In this document: in pieces, positions 1 through 6,906 of the stretch
Layout of the letters: each line of letters opens with the position of its first letter
Position numbering within the stretch: position 1 is the first letter of the stretch
Source: Peptostreptococcaceae bacterium oral taxon 113 str. W5053
GTDB lineage: Bacteria > Bacillota > Clostridia > Tissierellales > Peptoniphilaceae
Assembly (NCBI GenBank): GCA_000467935.1
Contig: KI259754.1
Location: 1 to 23,123 of the forward strand
Direction: 5' to 3'
Length of the DNA stretch: 23,123 nt
The notes under the pieces: generated by a model
Seen by the model: only the letters and a program-made list of their open reading frames with translations
What the model was told of the DNA's origin: nothing
Databases searched by the model: none
Program-made: the position numbers and the translations under genes

Positions 1-2
1 AA

Positions 3-341
3 TGTGTCTACTTTTATAAGTATAATGCAAGACTTTATCGTATGTATGACAAGATTGAAGAATTAGAATCTAAGCTAATTGAAGTAAAAGTAAAGAAGGA
101 AACTATCGAGGCTGAAAAACTTACAGGTGATAACATATATAAGGTTTTGATCTATTTTGACAAGCTGTATAAGGTGATGAACGATGTAGAGCGTAGGCAG
201 TTAATAGAGGCTTTGATAGCTGAAATTCAAATTTATGAAGATAAACAACCTAATGGACAGTGATTAAAATCTATTACTTTCAAGCTTCCTATCATTGATG
301 AAGATTTGAATATAGGTTTGGACAATGGCGAGCAAGTTTAG
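3..341 (+). pseudogene. C-terminal remnant of a large serine recombinase (TndX/Tn4451-like)
   Basis: The frame is open from the window edge and reads as the C-terminal coiled-coil end of the large serine recombinases carried by Tn4451/Tn1549-like conjugative transposons. A charged helix (YDKIEELESKL) is followed by the family-typical EAEKLTGDNIYKVLIYFDKLY and by NDVERRQLIEALIAEIQIY. The frame meets TGA at 261 exactly where the family has the Trp of QPNGQW, and the next residues (LKSITFKLPIIDEDL) still match the family. A second stop, TAG, falls at 339. The catalytic N-terminal domain lies outside the window, so its state is unknown. With two in-frame stops near the C-terminus the gene looks decayed, though losing only the last ~25 residues might be tolerated. 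The family call comes from recalled similarity. Confidence 0.75.
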
Positions 342-366
342 TGCATAGCGTTGATACAAAGAGTGA

Positions 367-528
367 AATCGTGAAAATCCTGCATTTAAGCAGTTTTATA
401 AGCATTATGTGTTTGTAGAAGATGGTGAAGGTGGGCGAAAAAAACTCCTAAAAAATTATATTGATGTGAATGTTTTTATCAATATGGTGTGTGGAGATAC
501 AAAGAGTGATTTAGAAGGAGAGGAATAA
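367..528 (+). pseudogene. Fragment of an unidentified conjugative-transposon protein
   Basis: An open frame with no start codon runs to TAA at 526-528. It reads as a protein C-terminus: FKQFYKHYVFVEDGEGGRKK, then an IDVNVFINMV stretch and an acidic tail. It is preceded by an in-frame TGA at 364. The composition looks like real coding sequence, and it sits just upstream of a good ribosome binding site for the next small gene. I do not recognise the family. It is probably another truncated gene of the same mobile element. Confidence 0.4.
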
Positions 529-531
529 GAA

Positions 532-796
532 ATGATGAGATGGATAATAAAAATAATCTTGTTTCCCAGGTTAATATTGAGTATCTTGACTGCTTTTCTA
601 ACATTCTTGCTCGGCATAGGAATAACCATTCTTTACCTGTTGAAGCTGATTAGGCTTATTTATGCAGAAAGAAGTATCACTTGGTATTGAGGCATTGGTA
701 TTAGGATTTTTGTTAAATCCTTATGGAATATCGATGGTTGGAGCTGCTGTTATAGCATTCCCTAAAGGTATCAATGAAGCAATAAAATTAATTTAA
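532..796 (+). pseudogene. Frameshifted small membrane protein of a conjugative transposon
   Basis: The ATG at 532 follows a good Shine-Dalgarno (GAAGGAGAGG). The first frame gives a hydrophobic protein (IIKIILFPRLILSILTAF, then a second hydrophobic helix) and stops at 690. A second frame, open from 662 to 796, carries the expected continuation (QKEVSLGIEALVLGFLLNPY, then GISMVGAAVIA). Together they resemble a small two- to three-helix membrane protein common in Clostridia conjugative elements, broken by an indel near 640-665. A terminator hairpin, itself split by the IS element, originally followed it (824-830 with 2627-2639). Confidence 0.55.
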
Positions 797-848
797 AAAA
801 TTTCATAAAAATGGTTACCAAAGACGATAGAGAGAATGATATGATACT

Positions 849-887
849 CCATAAGTAGACAATGTAAATAACCAAAACTACTTATGG
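849..887 (+). promoter_or_regulatory. Inverted repeat that can mask the OrfA ribosome binding site
   Basis: CCATAAGTAG (849-858) pairs perfectly with CTACTTATGG (878-887). The 3' arm runs into the Shine-Dalgarno GGAGG (886-890) of OrfA, whose ATG is at 897. Transcripts entering from outside the IS would carry the hairpin. A transcript starting inside the loop would not. Such structures limit impinging transcription from driving transposase translation in several IS families. The role here is inferred. Confidence 0.55.
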
Positions 888-896
888 AGGTTTTTT

Positions 897-1572
897 ATGG
901 CAAAATCACCACATACTCCTGAATTTAAAGCTAAAGTATCTCAGGAATATCTTGATAGATTAGGTTCGTTTCCTTTTTTAGCCAATAAATATAGTATTGG
1001 TTCGCAAACAATACAGTCATGGGTTTCCAAATATAAACTTTATGGTATTTTAGCTTTTCAGAATAAAGCAGGAAATAAAAAATATACGTCCGAATTTAAA
1101 ACAATGTGCGTAGAAGCTGTATTATCCGGAGAAGGAAGTATTAATGATATAACAGCAAAATATAATATTTCAAGTCGTTCTGTTTTAAGTAGTTGGATTT
1201 CAAGGTATAATGCCAATATAGAACTCAAGGATTATAATCCTAAAGGGGAGGTATATATGGTAAATTCCAGAAGAAAAACAACTATAGAGGAGCGTAAAGA
1301 AATAGTTAAATATTGCAGAACACAATCGTAATTACAAAGAAGCAGCAAGCCTTTATGATGTTTCATATAGTCAAGTTTATTCATGGGTAAAGAAATATGA
1401 TGCAAACGGGGAAGAAGGCTTACTAGATAAACGTGGTCGTCACAAAACAGATAATGAAGTAGATGAACTGGAACGTCTTCGTAGAGAAAACAAGCGCCTA
1501 AAATGTCAACTTGAAGAAAACGATAAGTTGGTACAGTTGTTAAAAAAAGTGAAAGAATTCGAAAGGATGTGA
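897..1572 (+). pseudogene. IS3-family transposase OrfA, frameshifted
   Basis: The first frame (ATG 897, SD GGAGG at 886-890) encodes helix-turn-helix units of the IS150-type OrfA, including SIGSQTIQSWVSKYKLYG and a second unit near DITAKYNISSRSVLSSWI. It stops at 1329-1331. The expected continuation (EHNRNYKEAASLYDVSYSQV, a third HTH, then a leucine-zipper-like ELERLRRENKRLKCQL) is in another frame from 1318 to the TGA at 1570-1572. One or two bases have therefore been lost near 1316-1318. No slippery heptamer is visible there, so this looks like damage rather than programmed recoding. A normal -1 slippery run, A7 at 1542-1548, is preserved further on and would fuse OrfA to OrfB. Confidence 0.8.
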
Positions 1573-2534
1573 GGCTTGGTAAACAACGCTATGAATCAAA
1601 ATATATGACAATTAAATATTTCTACGAAAACAAAAGTTGGAGCATTAATTGGATGTGTAAACAGTTTTTCGTTTCAAGGGCAGCTTATTATAAGTGGCTA
1701 CATAGAGAAATGTCGATTCAGGAACAAGAAAATATAGAACTTGCCAATCTTATTAGGGAGTATGACGAACGTTTCAATCATATTTTAGGATATAGAAGAA
1801 TGACATCTTGGATTAACCATTTCAATCAAACTAATTACAGTAAAAAAAGAGTCCATAGGATTATGCAAAAATTAGGTATTCACTCAGTAATCCGAAAAAA
1901 GAAGAATAAATACATTTCAGTTAAGCCTGAAACAATAGCAGAGAACATATTACAAAGAGACTTTTATGCGACAGAACCAAATCAAAAATGGGCAACAGAC
2001 ATTACAGAATTTAAAGTACCAAGAGAAAAGAAAAAGATTTACTTAAGCGCCATACTTGATTTGTATGATAGGTATCCGATAGCCTATGTATTAAGTAGTA
2101 GAAACGATAACAAATTAGTATTTAAGACATTTGATAAAGCAATAAAATATAATCCATTAGCAAAACCAATCTTTCATAGCGATAGAGGATTTCAATACAC
2201 AAGTAAAGTATTTCAAAGAAAACTGAAAGAGCAAGAAATAAAACAATCAATGTCAAGAGTAGGACACTGTATTGATAACGGTCCGGTAGAAGGATTCTGG
2301 GGAATCATTAAATCAGAAATGTATCAAATGTATGAAATTACAGATGAAGAGTCTCTAAGATATGCAATTAATGATTACATGCGTTTTTACTCAGAGGAAA
2401 GATTACAAGACAGATTTAACTGCAAAACGCCATTAGAAGTTAGGACAGAAGCTTTATCAATTAAAACTCCGATAGAATACCCTATATCTGCGAATAAGAG
2501 AATAGAGAAATACAAAGAAAAATGGACAGCATAA
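1569..2534 (+). CDS. IS3-family transposase OrfB (DDE integrase core)
   Basis: The catalytic half of the transposase, cutting and joining IS ends. An HTH_21-like region near residues 57-115 is followed by the rve core. Visible catalytic residues are Asp144 (WATDITEF), Asp205 (FHSDRGFQY) and Glu241 (NGPVEGFWG), with the conserved Lys248 seven residues later. The 321-residue GTG-started frame is intact. In this family OrfB is normally made as an OrfAB fusion by -1 slippage. The frame is open back to the A7 run at 1542-1548, so the true product would start in OrfA. Because OrfA is broken upstream, the fusion cannot be made from this copy. OrfB ends 88 bp before the right IS end, and a perfect 11-bp hairpin lies between. 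Confidence 0.9.
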   Translation: MRLGKQRYESKYMTIKYFYENKSWSINWMCKQFFVSRAAYYKWLHREMSIQEQENIELANLIREYDERFNHILGYRRMTSWINHFNQTNYSKKRVHRIMQKLGIHSVIRKKKNKYISVKPETIAENILQRDFYATEPNQKWATDITEFKVPREKKKIYLSAILDLYDRYPIAYVLSSRNDNKLVFKTFDKAIKYNPLAKPIFHSDRGFQYTSKVFQRKLKEQEIKQSMSRVGHCIDNGPVEGFWGIIKSEMYQMYEITDEESLRYAINDYMRFYSEERLQDRFNCKTPLEVRTEALSIKTPIEYPISANKRIEKYKEKWTA

Positions 2535-2536
2535 AA

Positions 2537-2570
2537 AACTACCACATAACTTAAATGTCATGTGGTAGTT
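2537..2570 (+). terminator. Hairpin after OrfB inside the IS
   Basis: AACTACCACAT (2537-2547) pairs with ATGTGGTAGTT (2560-2570), an 11-bp perfect stem beginning right after the OrfB stop codon. It is followed only by CATAAAAATT, so the U-tract is weak. It may end IS transcription or protect the mRNA 3' end. Confidence 0.45.
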
Positions 2571-2672
2571 CATAAAAATTATTTTAGATATTTTACCTGT
2601 CTACTTGACAGGGGGCATATCAGAAACTATCGTTTTTTTCTTTGCCAATTTTTAAAGGAGGGAGGTGAAGCG

Positions 2673-3013
2673 ATGAACTTTGACTATTTCTATAACGGGG
2701 AAGCAGAGAGATTTAATTTCTTAAAAGTTCCGGAGATATTGGTTGATGGGGAAGAATTTAAGGGATTATCAGCCGAAGCGATTATCCTATATTCCATGCT
2801 TCTTAGATGAACAGGAATGCCCCCTTTAAGAATAACTGGATAGACGATAAAGAAGGCAGAGTCTTTATCTATTTTACAATCGAAGAAATTATGAAAAGAA
2901 GAAATATCTCAAAGCCAACTGCCATAAAAACTTTGGATGAGTTTGATATGAAAAAAGGAATCGGACTGATTGAAAGGGTAAGGCTTGGATTTGGAAAGTC
3001 CAATATTATTTAG
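2673..3013 (+). pseudogene. RepA_N-type replication initiator, truncated and frameshifted
   Basis: The ATG at 2673 follows a strong SD (AAAGGAGGGAGGTGA). The first part (NFDYFYNGEAERFNFLKVPE, then LSAEAIILYSMLL) is the RepA_N winged-helix start found in initiators of conjugative transposons and plasmids. It stops after residue 45. The continuation from 2807 (NNWIDDKEGRVFIYFTIEEI, then NISKPTAIKTLDEF and GIGLIERVRLGFGKSNII) is one base out of frame, consistent with a 1-nt deletion near 2805. The second part stops at 3011-3013 after NII, where the family continues for roughly another 150 or more residues. Only the DNA-binding N-terminus survives, so it is non-functional. With the recombinase remnant it marks a dead integrated element. 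Confidence 0.75.
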
Positions 3014-3149
3014 GTCAACAGTTCAGTATGCCGGAACTGGAAAATTATAGAAAAAAGAAGAGGTAAAATAGTAGAAATGAAATTGGTCGAAGCGTTTTAA
3101 CGTGTTGCACGTGTTGCGAGGAGTAAGAGCTATGCCTGTATGTGAAAAA

Positions 3150-3179
3150 CCCGGCGTTTCACGCGGGGATACTTTTTTT
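3150..3179 (+). terminator. Probable intrinsic terminator
   Basis: CCCGGCG (3150-3156) can pair with CGCGGGG (3162-3168) with one mismatch around a 5-nt loop. A T7 run follows at 3173-3179. It separates the mobile-element remnants from the chromosomal genes downstream. A short tandem repeat, CGTGTTGC twice, lies upstream near 3099-3117. Nothing else is recognisable between 3014 and 3223. Confidence 0.5.
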
Positions 3180-3223
3180 GTGGGGAAGGGATTGCTTAAA
3201 GGAAAATTTCAATAAAAATAAAT

Positions 3224-3252
3224 TTGATTTTAATAAAATTAAATATTATAAT
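3224..3252 (+). promoter_or_regulatory. Sigma-A promoter for the DUF2089 gene
   Basis: TTGATT (3224-3229), a 17-bp spacer and TATAAT (3247-3252). Spacing is ideal, and it lies about 40 bp before the start codon at 3291. The whole stretch is very AT-rich, so a chance match is possible. Confidence 0.6.
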
Positions 3253-3290
3253 AAAGAAAAGTTAAATAATAATGGAGGTGAAGAATAGAG

Positions 3291-3569
3291 ATGATTCCGT
3301 TATGGCTGGAAAATTTGGAAGAAGAAGAGTGGGAATTTATCCGTAAATTTATTTTATCTTCCGGTTCTTTAAAAGAGATGGCGGGTATTTACGGTGTAAC
3401 TTATCCGACCATGCGTTTGCGTTTGGATCGTTTGATTGAAAAAATTCGTCTTCAGGAGAAGGAGGAATCCGACGATTATGTGCTGTTGATTAAACGTTTG
3501 GCATTAAATGATAAATTGGATTTCGATACGGCAAAGATTTTAATTGATAACTATCGCAAGGAAAAATAA
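3291..3569 (+). CDS. DUF2089-family putative regulator
   Basis: A 92-residue protein. The N-terminal two thirds (WLENLEEEEWEFIRKFILSS, then GSLKEMAGIYGVTYPTMRLR) is typical of DUF2089. The segment from about residue 29 to 50 has the pattern of a helix-turn-helix, followed by LDRLIEKI. Many DUF2089 proteins carry an N-terminal zinc ribbon. It is absent here, so this is the short form. The SD is GGAGGTGA, with rather long spacing to the ATG. It lies 11 bp before a small membrane protein, and the pair is a recurring two-gene arrangement in Clostridia. A transcriptional control role is inferred from the HTH-like region. The target is unknown. Confidence 0.75.
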   Translation: MIPLWLENLEEEEWEFIRKFILSSGSLKEMAGIYGVTYPTMRLRLDRLIEKIRLQEKEESDDYVLLIKRLALNDKLDFDTAKILIDNYRKEK

Positions 3570-3580
3570 GGAGGGACACG

Positions 3581-3898
3581 ATGAGAAATGTTACAATTAT
3601 GCTTTTTGTGATTTTTTTATTGTTTGGATTGAGTATATGGTTACAGGTGGTCTTATGTAAGAAGGAGTCTAAATACTTAGGATTGATTTTACCGACGATT
3701 TCTTTTATAGGAAGTTTGCCCGTTGTTTTTTCTTGGGCATTTATTCCAAATGCGGGAGTGGGGCAATGGATTGGCTTCGTTTATAATTTTTTGGTTGCCA
3801 ATATTCTGACGATTGTACTTCTTTTGATTTATTTTGGGAGCAAAAGTAGAGAAAAAAAGAACAAAGAGCTTAGAAAATCGAAGATTCAGGATCTATAG
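3581..3898 (+). CDS. Small membrane protein partnered with DUF2089 regulator
   Basis: A 105-residue protein with three predicted membrane helices: about residues 5-26, 33-54 and 64-86. A strongly basic C-terminal tail (SKSREKKNKELRKSKIQ) should face the cytoplasm. The SD AAGGAGG lies between the stop of the DUF2089 gene and the ATG, so the two are almost certainly co-transcribed. The function is unknown. Similar regulator plus small-membrane-protein pairs are sometimes envelope-stress or autoregulatory modules, but nothing in this sequence shows that. Confidence 0.7.
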   Translation: MRNVTIMLFVIFLLFGLSIWLQVVLCKKESKYLGLILPTISFIGSLPVVFSWAFIPNAGVGQWIGFVYNFLVANILTIVLLLIYFGSKSREKKNKELRKSKIQDL

Positions 3899-3973
3899 GA
3901 CGAAAGAATTTTTCTTTTAGGGAATGATTTACAAATTGGTATTTTTCAAGGATAATGGGAGGGAGGTGAGTCT

Positions 3974-5350
3974 ATGGCAAAATATCGTGAAGAGGTTTTG
4001 GAAGTTGCAGAAGTGAATTTTCCTCAGAAAGGAATCGCTCTACTTGAGGGGGAGAGGGTTCATTTTAAAGGGGGACTTCCGGGTCAATTTTTGCGTTTGG
4101 GCATCAAGAAAAAAAGAGGACAATACGAAGGCAAGATTATACAATTGGAAAAAAAATCGCCTTTGGAAACGGAAAAAGGTTGTTCCGCTTTCGGTCGTTG
4201 CGGCGGCTGCGTCTATCAGAGCCTACCCTATGAAACTGAAGGAAAATTGATTACTGAGCAATTATTCCGTTTATATAGTGCTGAGTTTCCGAAAATTGAA
4301 AATCTTCCCGTAATCTTTCATCCTTCCCCGAAAATTTCCTCTTATCGCAATAAAATGGAATATACTTTCGGTGATGAAGAAAAGGGAGGACCTTTGGTTT
4401 TGGGACTTCACGAGAAGAACCGTTTTTATTCGATTTTGGATACCAAGGGTTGTACCATTGCACCGCCGGATTTTGAACGGATTCGTCAAAGCGTATCGGA
4501 TTATTTTAGAAAGCGGGGCACATCTTTTTATCACAAGATGAGTAAAGAAGGTTATTTACGTCATTTGATGCTTCGTATGGGAGGCAATACGGGAGAAATT
4601 TTAGTCAATCTTTATACGACAACACAAGGAGAACTCCAGGAAGAGGAATTTGTACAAATGCTTTTAAATCTGCCTTTGGAAGGGAAAATCACCGGGATTT
4701 TACATACCCATTATGACGGCTTAAGCGATAAGACGGCGGCGGATGAGGAAAAAGTACTCTATGGCCGTCGAGAGTTTCAAGATCGTCTTTTGGGTTTGAC
4801 TTTCAATGTTTCTCCGTACAGTTTTTTTCAAACCAACAGCAAGGCGGCTGAACTGCTCTATTCCCGAGTACTGGACTTTGCCGGTGAGATTCAAGGGGAA
4901 AGAGTCTACGATTTATACAGCGGAACGGGAACCATTGCTCAGATTTTCGCTTTGAAAGCGGATTTTGTTCAGGCGGTGGAAATTGTCCCGGAAGCGGTGG
5001 AAACGGCTAAAGAAAATGCAAAGCGAAACGGTCTTACAAATATTCAATTCCATACCGGTGATGTGATGGAATTTTTGAAGAGCCTGGAAGGTCAACCGGA
5101 TGTGGTGATTATCGACCCGCCGCGAGAAGGCATTCATCCCAAATCTATAGAGGGAATTCTAAGCTATGCACCGAAACGTTTTGTCTATGTGTCCTGTAAT
5201 CCTATAACTCATGTGCGGGATTTGAAAATTTTCAAAATGTGGGGTTATAAAATCGCCCGTTTGGAATTTGTGGATATGTTCCCTCGAACGGCAAATTGTG
5301 AAGCGCTGACACTTTTAGTAAAAGAATCTTACGAAGGAAAGGCATTATAA
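3974..5350 (+). CDS. rlmD: 23S rRNA (uracil-5-)-methyltransferase, RlmD/RumA family
   Basis: SAM-dependent methylation of a uracil C5 in 23S rRNA (U1939-type, or both U747 and U1939 as in RlmCD of Gram-positives). Residues 1-60 form a TRAM-type RNA-binding domain. Cys70, Cys76, Cys79 and Cys160 match the [4Fe-4S] ligand pattern (GCSAFGRCGGC and TKGC). The SAM site is DLYSGTGT (313-320). DPPREG (381-386) is the family motif. Cys408 in VSCNP is the catalytic nucleophile and Glu443 in NCEAL the general base. At 458 residues it is the usual length. The SD GGGAGGTGAG lies 7 bp from the ATG. Which uracil is modified cannot be told from sequence, and TrmA-type tRNA activity is unlikely because the Fe-S cysteines are present. 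Confidence 0.92.
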   Translation: MAKYREEVLEVAEVNFPQKGIALLEGERVHFKGGLPGQFLRLGIKKKRGQYEGKIIQLEKKSPLETEKGCSAFGRCGGCVYQSLPYETEGKLITEQLFRLYSAEFPKIENLPVIFHPSPKISSYRNKMEYTFGDEEKGGPLVLGLHEKNRFYSILDTKGCTIAPPDFERIRQSVSDYFRKRGTSFYHKMSKEGYLRHLMLRMGGNTGEILVNLYTTTQGELQEEEFVQMLLNLPLEGKITGILHTHYDGLSDKTAADEEKVLYGRREFQDRLLGLTFNVSPYSFFQTNSKAAELLYSRVLDFAGEIQGERVYDLYSGTGTIAQIFALKADFVQAVEIVPEAVETAKENAKRNGLTNIQFHTGDVMEFLKSLEGQPDVVIIDPPREGIHPKSIEGILSYAPKRFVYVSCNPITHVRDLKIFKMWGYKIARLEFVDMFPRTANCEALTLLVKESYEGKAL

Positions 5351-5361
5351 GGAAGAAATTA

Positions 5362-5370
5362 TGATATAAT
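5362..5370 (+). promoter_or_regulatory. Extended -10 promoter for the thioredoxin lipoprotein gene
   Basis: TGATATAAT contains a perfect -10 (TATAAT, 5365-5370) with the TGn extension. No good -35 is seen 17 bp upstream. It begins 12 bp after the rlmD stop codon, suggesting independent transcription of the gene at 5429. Confidence 0.55.
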
Positions 5371-5428
5371 ATATAACAAGGTAGATCCTTATCGAATATA
5401 TAGAACAAAGATTAAGGAGTGAAAAAAA

Positions 5429-6535
5429 ATGAAACGATGGATGGCGTTACTTTTGTGCGTGTTGATGTTGGCTTCCTGTACACCTAAGGCAGAGAATCCA
5501 ACGGGAGAACAGACCACTGCCGGCGAAACGGCTCAAAAACAAAATCGAAGTGATACTAAAATTCGTAGGACACAGGAAGAAAAAGACAAAGGCTGGAAAA
5601 TCTTCCCGGATATGGGTGTGAAATATTTAATGGACAGTGCTGTTTGGAAAGCCAACGGAGCATATCTTTACACTGATTTGGTAGGCAACACTTCCGATGA
5701 AAAAAGCAAAGTCTACAGCGGGAGCCATTACAATCTCATTACCTCTAAAATGAACGAAGCGTTAAATGCTTTGTATGCGGATAAGAGCCTTTCCGAAAAA
5801 GAACTGATTGCTAAAGAAGCGGAAATTCTAAAAGAAATGAAACCGCTTTTCGGTGTATACACTTTGCGCAAAGCTTTGGTGGAAGGAAAAGACTATGGCG
5901 AAATCACTCGTTTTCCGGAAAATGAAATACTGTTTGAGGATGAGGAGTACATCACACTGATGGCTACGGCGCCTTATGACGAGAAAGGCTTGGACGGCGA
6001 AGAGAAAACCGCTTATAAGACTTTGTGGGAAGATGTCAAAAAGATTCGAAAGAGCATGGTGGTCGAACGTCCTCTGACCTTGGCAGAAACTTTGGGCAGC
6101 TTGAATATCGGTGAATTTCGAAGTTTGGACTTAGAAGGCAAAGAAGTTAAATTGGGAGATATTTTCAAAGAAAATAAAGTCACCATGGTCAATATATGGG
6201 CGACATTCTGCCCTCCATGCCGTGAGGAACTTCCGGATATTGCCAAATTAGGCAAAGAGATGAAAGAAAAAGGTGTAGCCGTCTTGGGGATTGTAGGGGA
6301 TACGGAAGAAGGTACGGATGAAAACTTGGAAGAAGCCAAAAAACTTTTAAATGATGCCAAAGCGGAATATGTCAATTTGGTACGCAGTGAAAATATGAAC
6401 ACAATCATCGAATATACAGCTGGGTACCCAACCACATTCTTTGTCAACAGCGAAGGAAAAATCATCGGAGCGGCTTTTGTCGGCGGACAATCGGAAGAAA
6501 CTTTCAAAAAAGCTATTGAAGCACTGTTAAAATAA
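5429..6535 (+). CDS. TlpA/ResA-like thioredoxin-fold lipoprotein with unknown N-terminal domain
   Basis: Extracytoplasmic thiol-disulfide oxidoreductase anchored as a lipoprotein. The signal peptide has a lipobox, LASC, with Cys17 as the lipidation site. A Thr/Glu/Lys-rich linker follows to about residue 45. Residues ~46-215 form an unrecognised, mostly helical region rich in Lys and Glu. Residues ~224-368 are an AhpC/TSA-TlpA domain with the active site WATFCPPC (Cys261, Cys264) and the cis-proline in YPTTFF (Pro334). Partner substrates are unknown, and no ccd or ccs cytochrome c maturation genes are nearby. An oxidative-stress or disulfide-repair role at the cell surface is an inference. 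The SD is AAGGAGTG. The gene stands alone between an extended -10 promoter and a strong terminator. Confidence 0.88.
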   Translation: MKRWMALLLCVLMLASCTPKAENPTGEQTTAGETAQKQNRSDTKIRRTQEEKDKGWKIFPDMGVKYLMDSAVWKANGAYLYTDLVGNTSDEKSKVYSGSHYNLITSKMNEALNALYADKSLSEKELIAKEAEILKEMKPLFGVYTLRKALVEGKDYGEITRFPENEILFEDEEYITLMATAPYDEKGLDGEEKTAYKTLWEDVKKIRKSMVVERPLTLAETLGSLNIGEFRSLDLEGKEVKLGDIFKENKVTMVNIWATFCPPCREELPDIAKLGKEMKEKGVAVLGIVGDTEEGTDENLEEAKKLLNDAKAEYVNLVRSENMNTIIEYTAGYPTTFFVNSEGKIIGAAFVGGQSEETFKKAIEALLK

Positions 6536-6538
6536 GAA

Positions 6539-6588
6539 TGACCCTAAAAAGTTGACGCTAAAGACCAACTTGAGGGGTCAGTTTTTTT
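6539..6588 (+). terminator. Intrinsic terminator (42-bp palindrome plus T7)
   Basis: TGACCC (6539-6544) pairs with GGGTCA (6575-6580), and AAGTTG (6549-6554) with CAACTT (6566-6571). A small internal loop separates the two, and T7 follows at 6582-6588. The sequence resembles the palindrome after the S9 peptidase gene (TGACCC, A5, GTT and GAC shared), so it may derive from a mobile element. Between 6590 and 6906 I see no convincing gene. A short minus-strand open frame there has no RBS or recognisable family. Confidence 0.75.
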
Positions 6589-6906
6589 ATCCCTTGAAAC
6601 TAAAAGTAAAGATGGAAACCGATACAAAAGGAAATCGTCAAAAGGAAGAAAACGGAATGGACTTTCTCATTTTTATTTGACTTAATTTAGATGAAGATGA
6701 ACAAATGAGGGTGATGCAGGGATTGCGAGCTTAACCGATCTTTGAATGATATAAGGTTTTCAGCACCCGCCTTGATTTGAAGCAGGGCTTGGCGAATGCG
6801 TAAACCCTGTATGTGTATTTGAAAGCTGTACCGTTTAATCCTTTGGGATTGGTTGAAAAATCTGAAATTTTCTAAAACCTTATACAGGGGATTCTTTAAG
6901 GAACAT

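Larger units (their letters stand above)
837..2622 (+). mobile_element. IS3-family insertion sequence (IS150-like), 1786 bp
   Basis: The ends are imperfect inverted repeats. Left starts TGATATG at 837. The right end, read on the other strand, starts TGATATG at 2622. Both share AAGTAGACA at the same distance inward (left 852-860). A 3-bp direct repeat GAA flanks the element (834-836 and 2623-2625), as expected for this family. It encodes OrfA and OrfB in overlapping frames with an A7 slippery site. Joining the flanks with one GAA copy removed restores a perfect terminator hairpin, which independently confirms the boundaries. OrfA is frameshifted, so this copy is probably inactive on its own. 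Confidence 0.85.

Noticed and set aside
1309..1331. Programmed frameshift as the reason for the OrfA break
   Set aside because: No slippery heptamer or stimulatory structure is visible near 1317. The genuine slippery site is the A7 run at 1542-1548.
6013..6507. 164-aa minus-strand open frame opposite the thioredoxin lipoprotein gene
   Set aside because: It lies wholly antisense to a well-supported gene, is Ser/Thr-rich as expected of a shadow frame, and has no SD or family resemblance.
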